From positions 5,522,501-5,586,500 of the forward strand of contig NZ_CP047242.1 in the NCBI RefSeq assembly GCF_009856605.1: a DNA stretch of 64,000 nt, written 5' to 3'. Each line of letters opens with the position of its first letter. The first letter of the stretch is position 1. Below are positions 52,347 to 61,210 of the stretch, one piece after another. The position numbers were made by a program, and so were the translations under genes. Under the pieces are notes generated by a model. The model was not told where the DNA came from. It saw only the letters and a list, made by a program, of their open reading frames with translations, and searched no databases. This DNA is from Trichormus variabilis 0441. Lineage in GTDB: Bacteria > Cyanobacteriota > Cyanobacteriia > Cyanobacteriales > Nostocaceae.

Positions 52347-53503
52347 TAGCGAACTACCACAGCTTGCAACGCATCTTTGACACGTTGATTGCGAATTTCC
52401 CCAGCGTGAGTAATGCAAGCAGCATCAATGATGTCGTCGGTAAAATCTACTTGTAATGCTTTATCTTTAATGAGCAATTGCAGCAAAGATGTGAGGTTCT
52501 TGGAATACAATTGGCTGGCGTGGACTGGCATTGATGAAGGGAGATTAATCGGGCCGATGATTGTCACCCCATTCCAGACAATATCTTTACCGGGTTCGGT
52601 ACAAGCACAGTTACCACCTTGTTCAGCCGCTAAATCTACAATCACTGAACCAGGTTTCATTTGTGCAACCATTTCGGCTGTAACTAGCACTGGTGCTTTT
52701 CTACCTGGTACTTGAGCAGTTGTAATGACTACATCAGAATTTTTAACGTGTTCGGCGACGACTTCTTGGGTGCGCTGTTTGCTGGCTTCAGAAATTTCTT
52801 TAGCATAGCCACCTTGGGCTGTGGTTTCTTCTTCGAGTTTGACTTCGACGAACTTTGCCCCTAAGCTTTGCACTTCTTCTTTCACCGCCGGACGAATATC
52901 AAAGGCTTCTACCACTGCGCCCAAACGTCTAGCTGTGGCGATCGCTTGCAATCCTGCAACACCAGCACCCATAATAAATACTTTAGCTGGGGCAATTGTC
53001 CCTGCGGCAGTTGTCAACATCGGGAAATATTTTGGTAACGCCGCCGCCGCAATTAATACCGCTTTATAACCCGCCAGTGACGCTTGTGAAGATAAAGCAT
53101 CCATCGATTGCGCCCTGGTAGTTCTGGGGATCAGTTCCATACTCAAGGCTGTGACTTTACGATTCACTAGTTGCTGCGCCACTACCGGATTACCCAAGGG
53201 ATTCAGAAAACTAATTAAAACAGCACCTTCCCGTAATAAATCAATCTCTAAGCGCCCATCTTCCCGTTCTTGTGGTGGGCTAACTTTCAACAAAACATCT
53301 GTTTCGCCCCATAATTTACCAGCATCACCAACAATTGTTGCTCCTGCTGCTACATAGGCAGCATCATCAAAAAATGATCGCTCTCCTGCGCCTGCTTCTA
53401 CCCAAACCTCTAAACCTTGTTTTACCAATCGGGCAACCGTGTCAGGATTTAAGGCTACACGTCGTTCACAAACTTCAATTTCTTTAGCAACGGCTATTCT
53501 CAT
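52346..53503 (-). CDS. pntAA: NAD(P) transhydrogenase, NAD-binding alpha subunit
   Basis: A 385-residue soluble subunit with the alanine dehydrogenase/transhydrogenase fold: MRIAVAKEIEVCERRVALNP at the start, then SMELIPRTTRAQSMDALSSQ, the NAD Rossmann motif IMGAGVAGLQAIATARRLG, and the conserved VITTAQVPGRKAPVLVTAEM and VIVDLAAEQGGNC. ATG 53503 is preferred over the frame start at 53569, because it begins the domain and has an AGGAG 6-10 bases upstream. First gene of the pntAA-pntAB-pntB unit. Confidence 0.95.
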   Translation of the reverse strand: MRIAVAKEIEVCERRVALNPDTVARLVKQGLEVWVEAGAGERSFFDDAAYVAAGATIVGDAGKLWGETDVLLKVSPPQEREDGRLEIDLLREGAVLISFLNPLGNPVVAQQLVNRKVTALSMELIPRTTRAQSMDALSSQASLAGYKAVLIAAAALPKYFPMLTTAAGTIAPAKVFIMGAGVAGLQAIATARRLGAVVEAFDIRPAVKEEVQSLGAKFVEVKLEEETTAQGGYAKEISEASKQRTQEVVAEHVKNSDVVITTAQVPGRKAPVLVTAEMVAQMKPGSVIVDLAAEQGGNCACTEPGKDIVWNGVTIIGPINLPSSMPVHASQLYSKNLTSLLQLLIKDKALQVDFTDDIIDAACITHAGEIRNQRVKDALQAVVVR

Positions 53504-54234
53504 GAAATCTCCTGAAGATAAATACCTAATCTCTGCAAAATCTGCAACTTTGCTTATGAGGAATGTCATTTACTCATGGCTCTTTCTTTGAGCTATGAAA
53601 AATTGATTTTCCTTTTTGATTGAAACTTGAGCGTTCCCCTTGACTCTGGTGATGCAACAGACAAAGCTTTTCTGAGCATCTGGCAAAATTTCCAATTTGC
53701 TGATAGTTGCCAATCGCTTACATATTGCAAATTCTATTTTGATACCCCAAGTTTTATCCTTCTCTTTAGCTTATTTTCGGGATTGCAAAATTTTTATGTT
53801 TCTTTTCTATTACATACCGCAATATTCAGCAAACTTATATTTTTTTAGCTTGATTGTTTTCTAACAAATGTTTAGTTATTTTTTGAATGGTTATTGATAT
53901 GATTTAAGCTGATTTTTACTAATCTATCTCAACTTAACAGGCGATCGCTAATTAGATAGCTCAATTTTTATAACAAACAACCTAAATTAAGATACACTTG
54001 TACATATTTAGAAACAAAATCACTTATTAAGTGTGTTTCTATTTACTTTAAGTACTAGTGTTTTTACCAACAGTTGTGATTCCAGAAAAAATGGCACTTT
54101 TTGCCTCCACTGAACGTCTAAAGTGTATCACATGAAGCAAAACTAACAGAAACCTTACGTAAAACCTGGATTGAGTGCTTTTATACGTAAGTCTCGTGAT
54201 ATCTATAAAATTACCTTGGTGGAGGAGCCTAACT
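53504..54234. other. Long AT-rich divergent gap, no gene seen
   Basis: 731 bp between the pnt operon start and the DUF2808 gene. An open frame at 53627-53848 has low-complexity, hydrophobic composition and looks spurious. Near 54155-54190 ACGTAA-type inverted words occur (CTTACGTAAAACC...TTTTATACGTAAG), perhaps part of the promoter of the next gene. No RNA gene or dispersed repeat seen. Confidence 0.4.
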
Positions 54235-54747
54235 ATGAAACGTTTACTTTCAGCTTTAGCCGTTACTAGTTGTGTAATAGCCGGTTTACCAACTATTACC
54301 TCGGCACAAAGTCTACCTGGATTTACATTATTTAGTGGTGTTAAAAGCGAAAATCAGCTACCCTTTCGTTTAGATTTTGGTGGACAGAGCAATAGCTGGG
54401 ATAGATATATATTAAGGATTCCTGCCCAGAAAATGAAATTGGCAGCTGCTCAATTTGCCATTACCTACCCGGATTACTATAAAGGAAGCTTTGATACCAA
54501 AGATATTGAAATCAGAGTTGGAGACAAAAAAGTTCCTGTCTCCGAAGTGAAATGGGATAAAGAAGGTCGTCTGTTGGAGATTTTCCCAGAAGAGCCAGTA
54601 CCAGCAGGTAGCAGAGTAGAGTTAGTCCTTTCCAATGTACGTAACCCAGCATTTGGTGGAACTTTTTACTTCAACTGTCAAATTCTCTCACCGGGAGATG
54701 TCCCCTTACTACGATACTTGGGAACCTGGATTTTAAGTATCAATTAA
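54235..54747 (+). CDS. Exported DUF2808 protein
   Basis: A 170-residue secreted protein. ATG 54235 follows a strong GGAGGAG site and begins a signal peptide (MKRLLSALAVTSCVIAGLPT, cleaved near TSAQS). The mature domain is beta-rich with YILRIPAQKMKLAAAQFAIT, YYKGSFDTKDIEIRVGDKK and PVPAGSRVELVLSNVRNPAF, the pattern of the cyanobacterial DUF2808 family. The family is periplasmic or extracellular and of unknown function. It stands alone before rpmH. Confidence 0.85.
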   Translation: MKRLLSALAVTSCVIAGLPTITSAQSLPGFTLFSGVKSENQLPFRLDFGGQSNSWDRYILRIPAQKMKLAAAQFAITYPDYYKGSFDTKDIEIRVGDKKVPVSEVKWDKEGRLLEIFPEEPVPAGSRVELVLSNVRNPAFGGTFYFNCQILSPGDVPLLRYLGTWILSIN

Positions 54748-54892
54748 TTGAGAAGATAAAGGTAATTTAGGGAGAAATGCTGACTCAGCACCTACTACTC
54801 CCTAATTACCTCTTTATAGACTATTAACTATCCACAGTGATAAGATAATAGATTGTGATTTTTTATAAAAAATCGTCTAAGAGGACAAAAGT

Positions 54893-55027
54893 ATGCAGAG
54901 AACGCTTGGTGGGACAAACCGTAAGAGAAAAAGAACTTCTGGGTTCCGTGCCAGAATGCGGACTCCCGATGGCAGAAACGTCATCAGAGCCAGAAGAAAG
55001 AGAGGTCGTCATCGTTTGAGCGTGTAG
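54893..55027 (+). CDS. rpmH: Ribosomal protein bL34
   Basis: A 44-residue basic protein: [20 protein letters not shown], then [20 protein letters not shown] and RLSV. The [15 protein letters not shown] core is the L34 signature. AAGAGGAC is a ribosome site 8-15 bases upstream. It starts the conserved rpmH-rnpA-PH-yidC-jag-DUF177 cluster; rnpA follows after 25 bp. Confidence 0.97.
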   Translation: MQRTLGGTNRKRKRTSGFRARMRTPDGRNVIRARRKRGRHRLSV

Positions 55028-55052
55028 GGTATTTTAGGCGCAAAGAATAGCT

Positions 55053-55475
55053 GTGGCATTGCCCAAAGCAAACCGATTAAAATCCCGGCATGATTTTCAG
55101 GCAGTTTTCCGAGAAGGGCTGAGACGAAACAGCTCTCATTTCACATTGCGAGCATTAAAACCGTCATCTGCCAAAAAGTCTTCTTTGGATACTGCCGCCA
55201 AAACCCAACCAGCAGATGACGTACAAGATATACCTAGTACGCTTATTGGTGTTTCGATTAGTACCAAAGTTAGTAAGAGAGCGGTGGTGCGTAACCGCAT
55301 AAAACGGCAAATTACGGCTGCCATGCAGCAATTATTGCCGAGATTAGCACCAGGGTGGAAATTAGTAGTAATTGTGAAGCCAACAGCCGCAGAAAGTAAG
55401 TGCGGAAGCCAGCAATTTCTGCAAGAATTAGAGCAGTTGTTGGCACAAACTGAGGTATTACATGGGCATTCGTGA
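55053..55475 (+). CDS. rnpA: Ribonuclease P protein component
   Basis: A 140-residue basic protein that assists the RNase P RNA in tRNA 5' maturation. It starts at GTG 55053 (MALPKANRLKSRHDFQAVFR) and has the RNR signature SKVSKRAVVRNRIKRQITAA. Between them is an insertion of about 25 polar residues (LKPSSAKKSSLDTAAKTQPA) not present in E. coli RnpA, typical of Nostoc-type proteins. The end overlaps the next gene by 14 bases. Confidence 0.95.
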   Translation: MALPKANRLKSRHDFQAVFREGLRRNSSHFTLRALKPSSAKKSSLDTAAKTQPADDVQDIPSTLIGVSISTKVSKRAVVRNRIKRQITAAMQQLLPRLAPGWKLVVIVKPTAAESKCGSQQFLQELEQLLAQTEVLHGHS

Positions 55476-55845
55476 AGAAGTTTATTATGAAGGCGGCCCC
55501 CACATTGGGGATCTAATTTTGAATATACTAGTTGGACTAACTGTTGTAGGTATTCCCTTAGCAGTTGGAGCAATTGTGAGAGCATTATGGTTACGCTACC
55601 GCATCACCGATCGCAGAATATCTGTAATGGGTGGTTGGATGGGACGCGATCGCTCAGACGTAATTTATTCAGAAATTACCAAGATAGTCAAAGTTCCCCG
55701 TGGTCTTGGGATTTGGGGAGATATGGTAGTTACTTTAAGAAACGGTAGTCGTTTAGAACTGCGGGCTGTTCCCAATTTCCGCGAAGTTTATGACTACATT
55801 AATGACAAAATTGCTGCCAGAAATCCTCAATATACTGCGAAGTAG
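55462..55845 (+). CDS. PH-domain membrane protein (bPH2 type)
   Basis: A 127-residue protein with one or two N-terminal hydrophobic segments (IGDLILNILVGLTVVGIPLA) and a bacterial PH domain (~50-120: RYRITDRRISVMGGWMGRDR, then SEITKIVKVPRGLGIWGDMV and RLELRAVPNFREVYDYI). This gene is regularly found between rnpA and yidC in cyanobacteria, implying a part in membrane protein biogenesis. It starts within rnpA (14-base overlap), so translation may be coupled. Confidence 0.88.
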   Translation: MGIREEVYYEGGPHIGDLILNILVGLTVVGIPLAVGAIVRALWLRYRITDRRISVMGGWMGRDRSDVIYSEITKIVKVPRGLGIWGDMVVTLRNGSRLELRAVPNFREVYDYINDKIAARNPQYTAK

Positions 55846-56051
55846 GGAATAGGGAGTGGGGAGTAGGGAATAGAAGATTTGCTTATAAAAAATAAAAAAT
55901 TCAGAAAATTCCCCATTACCAAACACTACTCACTACTCCCCATTTATCATCTTGTGCGGCTATCCGTAGCAGAAGATAGTCCCACAGTCATCCCGATTTA
56001 GATAAATTAGATTCAGTTCAGTTTACAGTACCTCAGGTTGAATTCAGAATA

Positions 56052-57194
56052 ATGGATTTTGGTATCGGGTTTCTCTCGAACAACGTCATGTTGCCGATCA
56101 TAGACTTTTTCTATAGCGTTGTGCCGAGCTATGGATTGGCGATCGTTGCCTTAACATTGATAATCCGCTTCGCGCTCTATCCCCTGAGTGCTGGTCAAAT
56201 TCGCAATATGCGGAAAATGCGAATTGTGCAACCCCTCATGCAAAAGCGGATGGCAGAAATTAAAGAGCGCTATAAGGATGATCCGCAAAAGCAGCAAGAA
56301 GAAATGATGAACGTCCAAAAGGAGTTTGGCAACCCCTTAGCCGGATGTTTGCCGTTACTGCTGCAAATGCCAGTCCTGTTGGCTCTGTTTGCCACTTTGC
56401 GGGGTTCACCATTTGCTGGAGTTAATTACTCTGTTAACCTGCAAATCTTCCCCTCTGAGCAAATCGAACGTATCCAACCTCAAGCATTCGCCACTCCCCC
56501 CCAAAATATTTACATTGCCGATGGGGAGCATACCAAAGTTACAGCCATCCTCCCTGGTGGTAATAAGTTAGCGGTAGGCGAAAAAACTAAAATTCAATAT
56601 CAGACCCTAGAGGGTAAACCATTCCCAGTTCTACTGGCCGAACACCCAGAGAGTAAACTGTCGCCTGAATGGAAAATTACCAAGGGTGAAGACCGAATTA
56701 AAATCGATGCCGAGGGCAATATAGAAGCCTTACAGCCAGGAGATGTCACCATTCAAGGTACAATTCCCGGACTAGCGGCAGATAAAGGATTTTTATTCAT
56801 TGATGCTTTAGGTAGAGTAGGCGCAATCGACCCAGATAACACCATCCACTGGGATATCGTGGGAATGATCGTCTTCTTTGGTATCAGCCTGTACTTTAGC
56901 CAAATGCTTTCTGGGCAAAATTCTAGCGGTGGGAATCCTCAACAGGATACGGTCAACAAAATCACTCCCGTGATCTTTTCTGGGATGTTTTTGTTCTTCC
57001 CTCTGCCGGCTGGTGTACTCATGTACATGGTGATTGGTAACGTTTTCCAAACCTTACAAACCTATATCCTCTCCCGCGAACCTTTACCAGAGGAAATACA
57101 AAAAATTGTAGAAACTCAGGAAAAACAAGCGCAGGCTGAACAAAAGACATTACCTTTTGAGCCAAAAAGTTCCAAGAAAAAGACCACAGGTTAA
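56052..57194 (+). CDS. yidC: YidC/Oxa1/Alb3 membrane protein insertase
   Basis: A 380-residue insertase for plasma and thylakoid membranes. The conserved core has [35 protein letters not shown] and, late, [20 protein letters not shown] plus [18 protein letters not shown]. Unlike short Gram-positive forms, residues ~158-248 form an insertion ([55 protein letters not shown]) that resembles a bacterial Ig-like (Big_2) domain, on the lumenal or periplasmic side. The C-terminus is basic and charged. jag follows after 3 bases. Confidence 0.93.
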   Translation: MDFGIGFLSNNVMLPIIDFFYSVVPSYGLAIVALTLIIRFALYPLSAGQIRNMRKMRIVQPLMQKRMAEIKERYKDDPQKQQEEMMNVQKEFGNPLAGCLPLLLQMPVLLALFATLRGSPFAGVNYSVNLQIFPSEQIERIQPQAFATPPQNIYIADGEHTKVTAILPGGNKLAVGEKTKIQYQTLEGKPFPVLLAEHPESKLSPEWKITKGEDRIKIDAEGNIEALQPGDVTIQGTIPGLAADKGFLFIDALGRVGAIDPDNTIHWDIVGMIVFFGISLYFSQMLSGQNSSGGNPQQDTVNKITPVIFSGMFLFFPLPAGVLMYMVIGNVFQTLQTYILSREPLPEEIQKIVETQEKQAQAEQKTLPFEPKSSKKKTTG

Positions 57195-57197
57195 TAA

Positions 57198-57716
57198 ATG
57201 AGCAATAATCCCATGCAGAGAGGTCAGCAGTGGTTACAATCACTGCTGGAACTCACTGGGGTATCAGCTGAGATTCACGGTAGTGTAGAAACTGCTCAAT
57301 CTCACAATGAAGATTCCCAAGAAACAGATGGTTACTGGTTGACAATTGACGCAACTAATTTAAACCCACAGCAAATTCAAACTTTAATTGGTGCTGATGG
57401 CTCTGTATTAGATGCAATTCAGTATTTAGTTAATTCCACTCTCAATATCAATCAACCCCAGGAAGGACAAGCTTCCTACACCGTGGAATTGAACGGTTAT
57501 AGGGTTAAACGACAAGCCGAAATTCAACAAATCGCAGAAACAGCCGCCGAGCAGGTACGTTCTACAGGTCAAGAAGTAGAGATTAAATCCCTCAGTTCTG
57601 CGGAACGGCGTTTAGTACACACTTTCCTAAAAGACTTTGGCGATTTAGAAACCTTTAGCCGTGGTAAAGAACCCCATCGTCATTTAGTTGTGCGTCCGGC
57701 TGTGAATGAATTATGA
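57198..57716 (+). CDS. Jag/KhpB-type KH-R3H RNA-binding protein
   Basis: A 172-residue cytoplasmic protein with a KH-like domain (~50-110; LTIDATNLNPQQIQTLIGAD and GSVLDAIQYLVNSTLNIN) and an R3H domain (~130-170; LSSAERRLVHTFLKDFGDLE, FSRGKEPHRHLVVRP). It lacks the N-terminal Jag_N part. The gene lies 3 bases after yidC, the usual place, and its product is thought to bind RNA and affect envelope functions. Confidence 0.92.
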   Translation: MSNNPMQRGQQWLQSLLELTGVSAEIHGSVETAQSHNEDSQETDGYWLTIDATNLNPQQIQTLIGADGSVLDAIQYLVNSTLNINQPQEGQASYTVELNGYRVKRQAEIQQIAETAAEQVRSTGQEVEIKSLSSAERRLVHTFLKDFGDLETFSRGKEPHRHLVVRPAVNEL

Positions 57717-57879
57717 GAGGCTAGAATTTAGAGGCTAGAGGTTAGAAAACACATATTTTACCTAGTCCCCAATCCCCAGTCTGCATATTTATTCTTCCTA
57801 AAAGCTAAACTAAAAATGGATTATCAGCAGAATTGCTGATAATTGACATAAATTCTTGTAATGATGTTTTACAAATCCT

Positions 57880-58389
57880 ATGGACGCAATCTTTATTCCG
57901 CAGCTAACTAAAGCCCCGGAGCGGACAGAGGAAGTTCAAGTTAAAGAGTTTCTGCCAGGGTTGGAGACTTTGACACCTGTACGTGGCCTTGTCCGCGTGC
58001 AGCATTATGGTAATTACCTGCAAGTCTCGGCTAAGGCAGAAGCAATTATTACTTGCACCTGCAATCGCTGCTTACAGCAGTACAATCAGCGTTTAGCTGT
58101 AGATACTCAAGAAGTTATTTGGTTGGATGAGGCTGTCGAGCAAGAGCAAAACTTACCCTTAGAACGGGAAGTAGCGATGGAAGATTTGCTAGAAACCTTA
58201 TCGCCTAATGGTTATTTTTATCCCAGCGAATGGTTGTATGAACAAATGTGTTTAGCGTTGCCACAACGTCAATTATGTGACATTAATTGTCCGGGCATTT
58301 TAACTGATAATAGCGCTGAAAGTTCAGATCAAGGAATTGATAATCGTTGGTCTGGTTTGAAGGCACTGAAAAAACATTTACCTGGATAA
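57880..58389 (+). CDS. YceD-type DUF177 protein
   Basis: A 169-residue protein of the DUF177 family, linked in bacteria and plastids to 23S rRNA processing or accumulation. Features are RGLVRVQHYGNYLQVSAKAE, a CTCNRC motif that may bind zinc (ITCTCNRCLQQYNQ), LAVDTQEVIWLDEAVEQEQN and the conserved late segment CLALPQRQLCDINCPGI with two more Cys. It closes the rpmH-to-DUF177 cluster, 163 bp after jag. ATG 57880. Confidence 0.88.
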   Translation: MDAIFIPQLTKAPERTEEVQVKEFLPGLETLTPVRGLVRVQHYGNYLQVSAKAEAIITCTCNRCLQQYNQRLAVDTQEVIWLDEAVEQEQNLPLEREVAMEDLLETLSPNGYFYPSEWLYEQMCLALPQRQLCDINCPGILTDNSAESSDQGIDNRWSGLKALKKHLPG

Positions 58390-58473
58390 TAATATTTTGC
58401 CAATGTAATGGATAAGTGTTTGTAGTAAAGACTTTAGTACTGAAGAAAATTATAATTAAAGTTTTTACTACTA

Positions 58474-58595
58474 ATACCAAATTAAGATGAAGCTGCGCCA
58501 AATAAATGATGTAGAGAAGTTGATGCAACGTCTCTACAGTACAGAATAAAGTGCATCTATGGCTACGCCAGGCAAGCTACATCAAGAAACGGTAT
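58474..58595. mobile_element. MITE-like element C, copy 2 (122 bp)
   Basis: ATACCAAATTAAGATGAAGC ... AGAAACGGTAT: reverse-strand form of the element at 28631-28734, sharing CCAAATAAATGATGTAGAGA and TGCAACGTCTCTACA. The central palindrome is decayed and GCTACGCCAGGCAAGCTACA is an extra insert. Confidence 0.65.
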
Positions 58596-58635
58596 AACCT
58601 GCTTTATATGCAAAATAAATTGTTCCTTGTGATAT

Positions 58636-60111
58636 TTAGATTTGCAATAAATTAGCGATCGCCTCTGGCATGGGTAGCACAATGATCACCAGTAAAGCCA
58701 TTGCCAACAAACCTAAAATATCGCGTTTGGTGTCCAATTCAGTCACATCATTTAAAGCTGGTTCATCGACTAAGGGAATAAACAATAAGATAATTGCCCA
58801 TACGAAAAATTCAGATTGAACTAAAGACAGTAACAACAGCAACAGACGGGCAATTTGACCAATAAACATAGCAGTTCTTTGCCCAAACATCGCATGGACA
58901 ATATGACCACCATCTAATTGCCCCACGGGCATAAGATTTAATGCTGTGACAATTAATCCCAAAAAACCAGCTACTGCGACTGGATGTAAATCAATCGCTA
59001 ATTTTGCTGTTAAGGCGCTTCCTAAAGCTAATTTAGCCAGTAACGCCACAAGGATTGAATATTTAGGATTCAGTGCATCAGGGTTTAACAAACTAGTATT
59101 TTCAGTCAGGGGAACCAAATCTGAATGAGCCAAACCCCAAATAACTAGCGGTAATGTAGCGATAAACCCAGCTAGAGGTCCAGCAATACCAACATCAAAT
59201 AAAGCCTTACGGTTGGGAATTGGACTCCGCATTTGAATAAATGCACCAAAAGTTCCCAAGAAAAAAGGTATGGGGATAAAGTAGGGCAGGGTCGAGCGAA
59301 TTTTATAGAATCTAGCGGTGAAGTAATGACCCATCTCATGGATACCCAAGATAGTCATTAAAGCTAAAGCATAGGGTAATCCCTGTAAAAGTAATTTCGG
59401 GTCAGATTGCAGCCTTGTAGGGTCAATCCCGGCGATTTTTACACCTACCAGAGTGGTAGTTACCAAAGTAGCCACTAACAGTAATAAAGCCAATCCTGGG
59501 CGTGTTAATGGCTCGGATTGTCTAGCATTAGCTTTAGCAGCTTGGCTGTTGGGAACCAATACAAAGAACGGCTTACCATTAAATCCTTCTTGAAAGATGA
59601 GCAAGAAGCGATCGCCAAATTGAGCTTCAATGTTAGCTCTAATCTGCTGGTAAGCTTGAGTTGGTGTAGTTCGCAACTGCCCTCGGCAAATCACCGCCTG
59701 GGGTCTATACTCAATGTTTTGGACGTAGTAAATAGACCAGGGAAAACAGTTTCGCAGCTGGGTTTCTTCCGTGGGTTCAATGGGACGTACAGGCACTGGT
59801 TCTGCGGTAGGATGATTAGCCGATTGTGATTCTGTGGTTTGGGGTGCAGTTTGTGTATCCCTCGGCAATTGCCGTCCCCACTGAAACAAAAGCCAGTATA
59901 ACAAAAGGCAGATAATTGACGGCCAAAATATCAGTGCTGGCGGTGGCGGTTGTTTTACCCCATAAACTAGTGTCCATCCAGTTAAAACCAACGCAGGTGT
60001 CATCAACACCAGCCATAACAGCCAGATGGGTGTTTTGGTGATGTTAGCAACACTGCGCTGCACCATCAGATAAGTAGCTATTCCCAATAGGAGGAGAAAC
60101 CAGAATGTCAT
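58636..60111 (-). CDS. Site-2 protease family M50 metalloprotease
   Basis: A 491-residue membrane metalloprotease. The zinc motif is His258-Glu259-x-x-His262 (ILGIHEMGHYFTARFY) and the third ligand motif is LMPVGQLDGGHIVHAMFGQ. About eight helices are predicted; residues ~85-215 form a soluble domain before the catalytic core (RAKxxI-type IEAQFGDRFLLIFQEGFNG). Cyanobacterial and plastid EGY1-type proteases have this layout and act in regulated intramembrane proteolysis. The start at ATG 60111 is followed directly by a membrane helix. Confidence 0.92.
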   Translation of the reverse strand: MTFWFLLLLGIATYLMVQRSVANITKTPIWLLWLVLMTPALVLTGWTLVYGVKQPPPPALIFWPSIICLLLYWLLFQWGRQLPRDTQTAPQTTESQSANHPTAEPVPVRPIEPTEETQLRNCFPWSIYYVQNIEYRPQAVICRGQLRTTPTQAYQQIRANIEAQFGDRFLLIFQEGFNGKPFFVLVPNSQAAKANARQSEPLTRPGLALLLLVATLVTTTLVGVKIAGIDPTRLQSDPKLLLQGLPYALALMTILGIHEMGHYFTARFYKIRSTLPYFIPIPFFLGTFGAFIQMRSPIPNRKALFDVGIAGPLAGFIATLPLVIWGLAHSDLVPLTENTSLLNPDALNPKYSILVALLAKLALGSALTAKLAIDLHPVAVAGFLGLIVTALNLMPVGQLDGGHIVHAMFGQRTAMFIGQIARLLLLLLSLVQSEFFVWAIILLFIPLVDEPALNDVTELDTKRDILGLLAMALLVIIVLPMPEAIANLLQI

Positions 60112-60481
60112 GTTTTCTACAGTAATTTTGAAAAATGCCGTGCAAGTAGTGTTAGCACCACAGCCACCGCTACAAAGCCGACCCGCGACCCCAGATTTTT
60201 AGATAAAGTTCAACAAGGTTGATTAACTCTTTGCGCCTCAGTTATTAGTTGTGAGCCAGTACGGTCTTGGGGGTTTCCCCCATGAGTAACTGGCGTTAGC
60301 GTAGCGGTAGCGACGTAAGGAGCGTCACCCGGAGGGTCAGTCGTTTTTGGATCTGGTTTAATACCTCGTCCCCTGATTGAATAGTCTTCACCCATCGAAA
60401 ACTACTGACCACTGACCACTGACCACAACCAATTCAACTCTGTAACTATATTTTCACAACTCCTCAGGTTTGGTTTTTCTT
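60112..60481. repeat. Divergent gap with GGGGGTTTCCCCC hairpin repeat
   Basis: Around 60250-60300 is CCAGTACGGTCTTGGGGGTT and TCCCCCATGAGTAACTGGCG, a GGGGGTTTCCCCC hairpin with CCAGT/ACTGG arms, followed by GCGTAGCGGTAGCGACGTAA. It looks like a dispersed repeat. No gene; ACTGACCACTGACCACTGACC short repeats follow at 60403-60424. Confidence 0.55.
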
Positions 60482-61168
60482 ATGTGTCCCTTACCTCAAC
60501 AGCCTAGTCATATAACTAAGTCACCACGGGATGTCTTGGACGGTATTTTTGCTTTTCCACCAAATCGGGACACATTGGGGGGAACCTCTTATCTCATTGT
60601 AGGAAATGAAGGGAATATCCTCATAGATTGTCCCGCCTTAGACCAAACAAATTTAGATTTTTTGCGATCGCATGGTGGCGTAAAATGGCTATTCCTCACC
60701 CATCGTGGCGCTATTGGGAGAACAGCAGAAATTCAACAAAATTATGGCTGTGAAGTTATGATTCAAGAACAAGAAGCCTATTTGCTACCAGGCTTAACTG
60801 TTACTACCTTCACTCAAGAATTTGACCTCACCCCCACAGCCAAAGCTATCTGGACACCCGGACACTCTCCAGGCTCCTCTTGCTTGTACTATAACTACCA
60901 GGGTGGTGTACTATTTTCCGGTCGCCATTTACTTCCCAACCAACAAGGCGAACCCGTTCCGTTACGCACCGCTAAAACTTTTCATTGGCCCCGACAAATT
61001 AAGAGCTTACAAACAATCTTAGAAGCCTTTACCCCAGAAACCCTGCAATACATCTGTCCCGGTGCTAACACTGGTTTCCTCAGAGGTAAACGCTCCATAG
61101 ACACAGCCTACCAACGCCTAGCCTCTTTGGATTTAAAAGCTTTACTCCAAACACAACCGCTAATTTAA
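60482..61168 (+). CDS. MBL-fold protein without the metal-binding HxHxDH motif
   Basis: A 228-residue protein of the metallo-beta-lactamase fold: GGTSYLIVGNEGNILIDCPA (strand-turn region with Asp), then LFLTHRGAIGRTAEIQQNYG exactly where HxHxDH belongs, and later WTPGHSPGSSCLYY and VLFSGRHLLP. One His of the motif (TH) and the PGHSPGS His remain, but the second His and the Asp-His pair are replaced by RGAIGR. It is therefore unlikely to bind two zinc ions. Start at ATG 60482; the frame from TTG 60470 adds four residues. Partner unknown. Confidence 0.75.
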   Translation: MCPLPQQPSHITKSPRDVLDGIFAFPPNRDTLGGTSYLIVGNEGNILIDCPALDQTNLDFLRSHGGVKWLFLTHRGAIGRTAEIQQNYGCEVMIQEQEAYLLPGLTVTTFTQEFDLTPTAKAIWTPGHSPGSSCLYYNYQGGVLFSGRHLLPNQQGEPVPLRTAKTFHWPRQIKSLQTILEAFTPETLQYICPGANTGFLRGKRSIDTAYQRLASLDLKALLQTQPLI

Positions 61169-61210
61169 GAGAGCGGGGAGTTACTGAGAACTTATGACTC
61201 CCCCAGCCTC

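Noticed and set aside
53627..53848. 73-residue frame in the gap before DUF2808
   Set aside because: Hydrophobic, low-complexity composition, no ribosome site, and no family resemblance.
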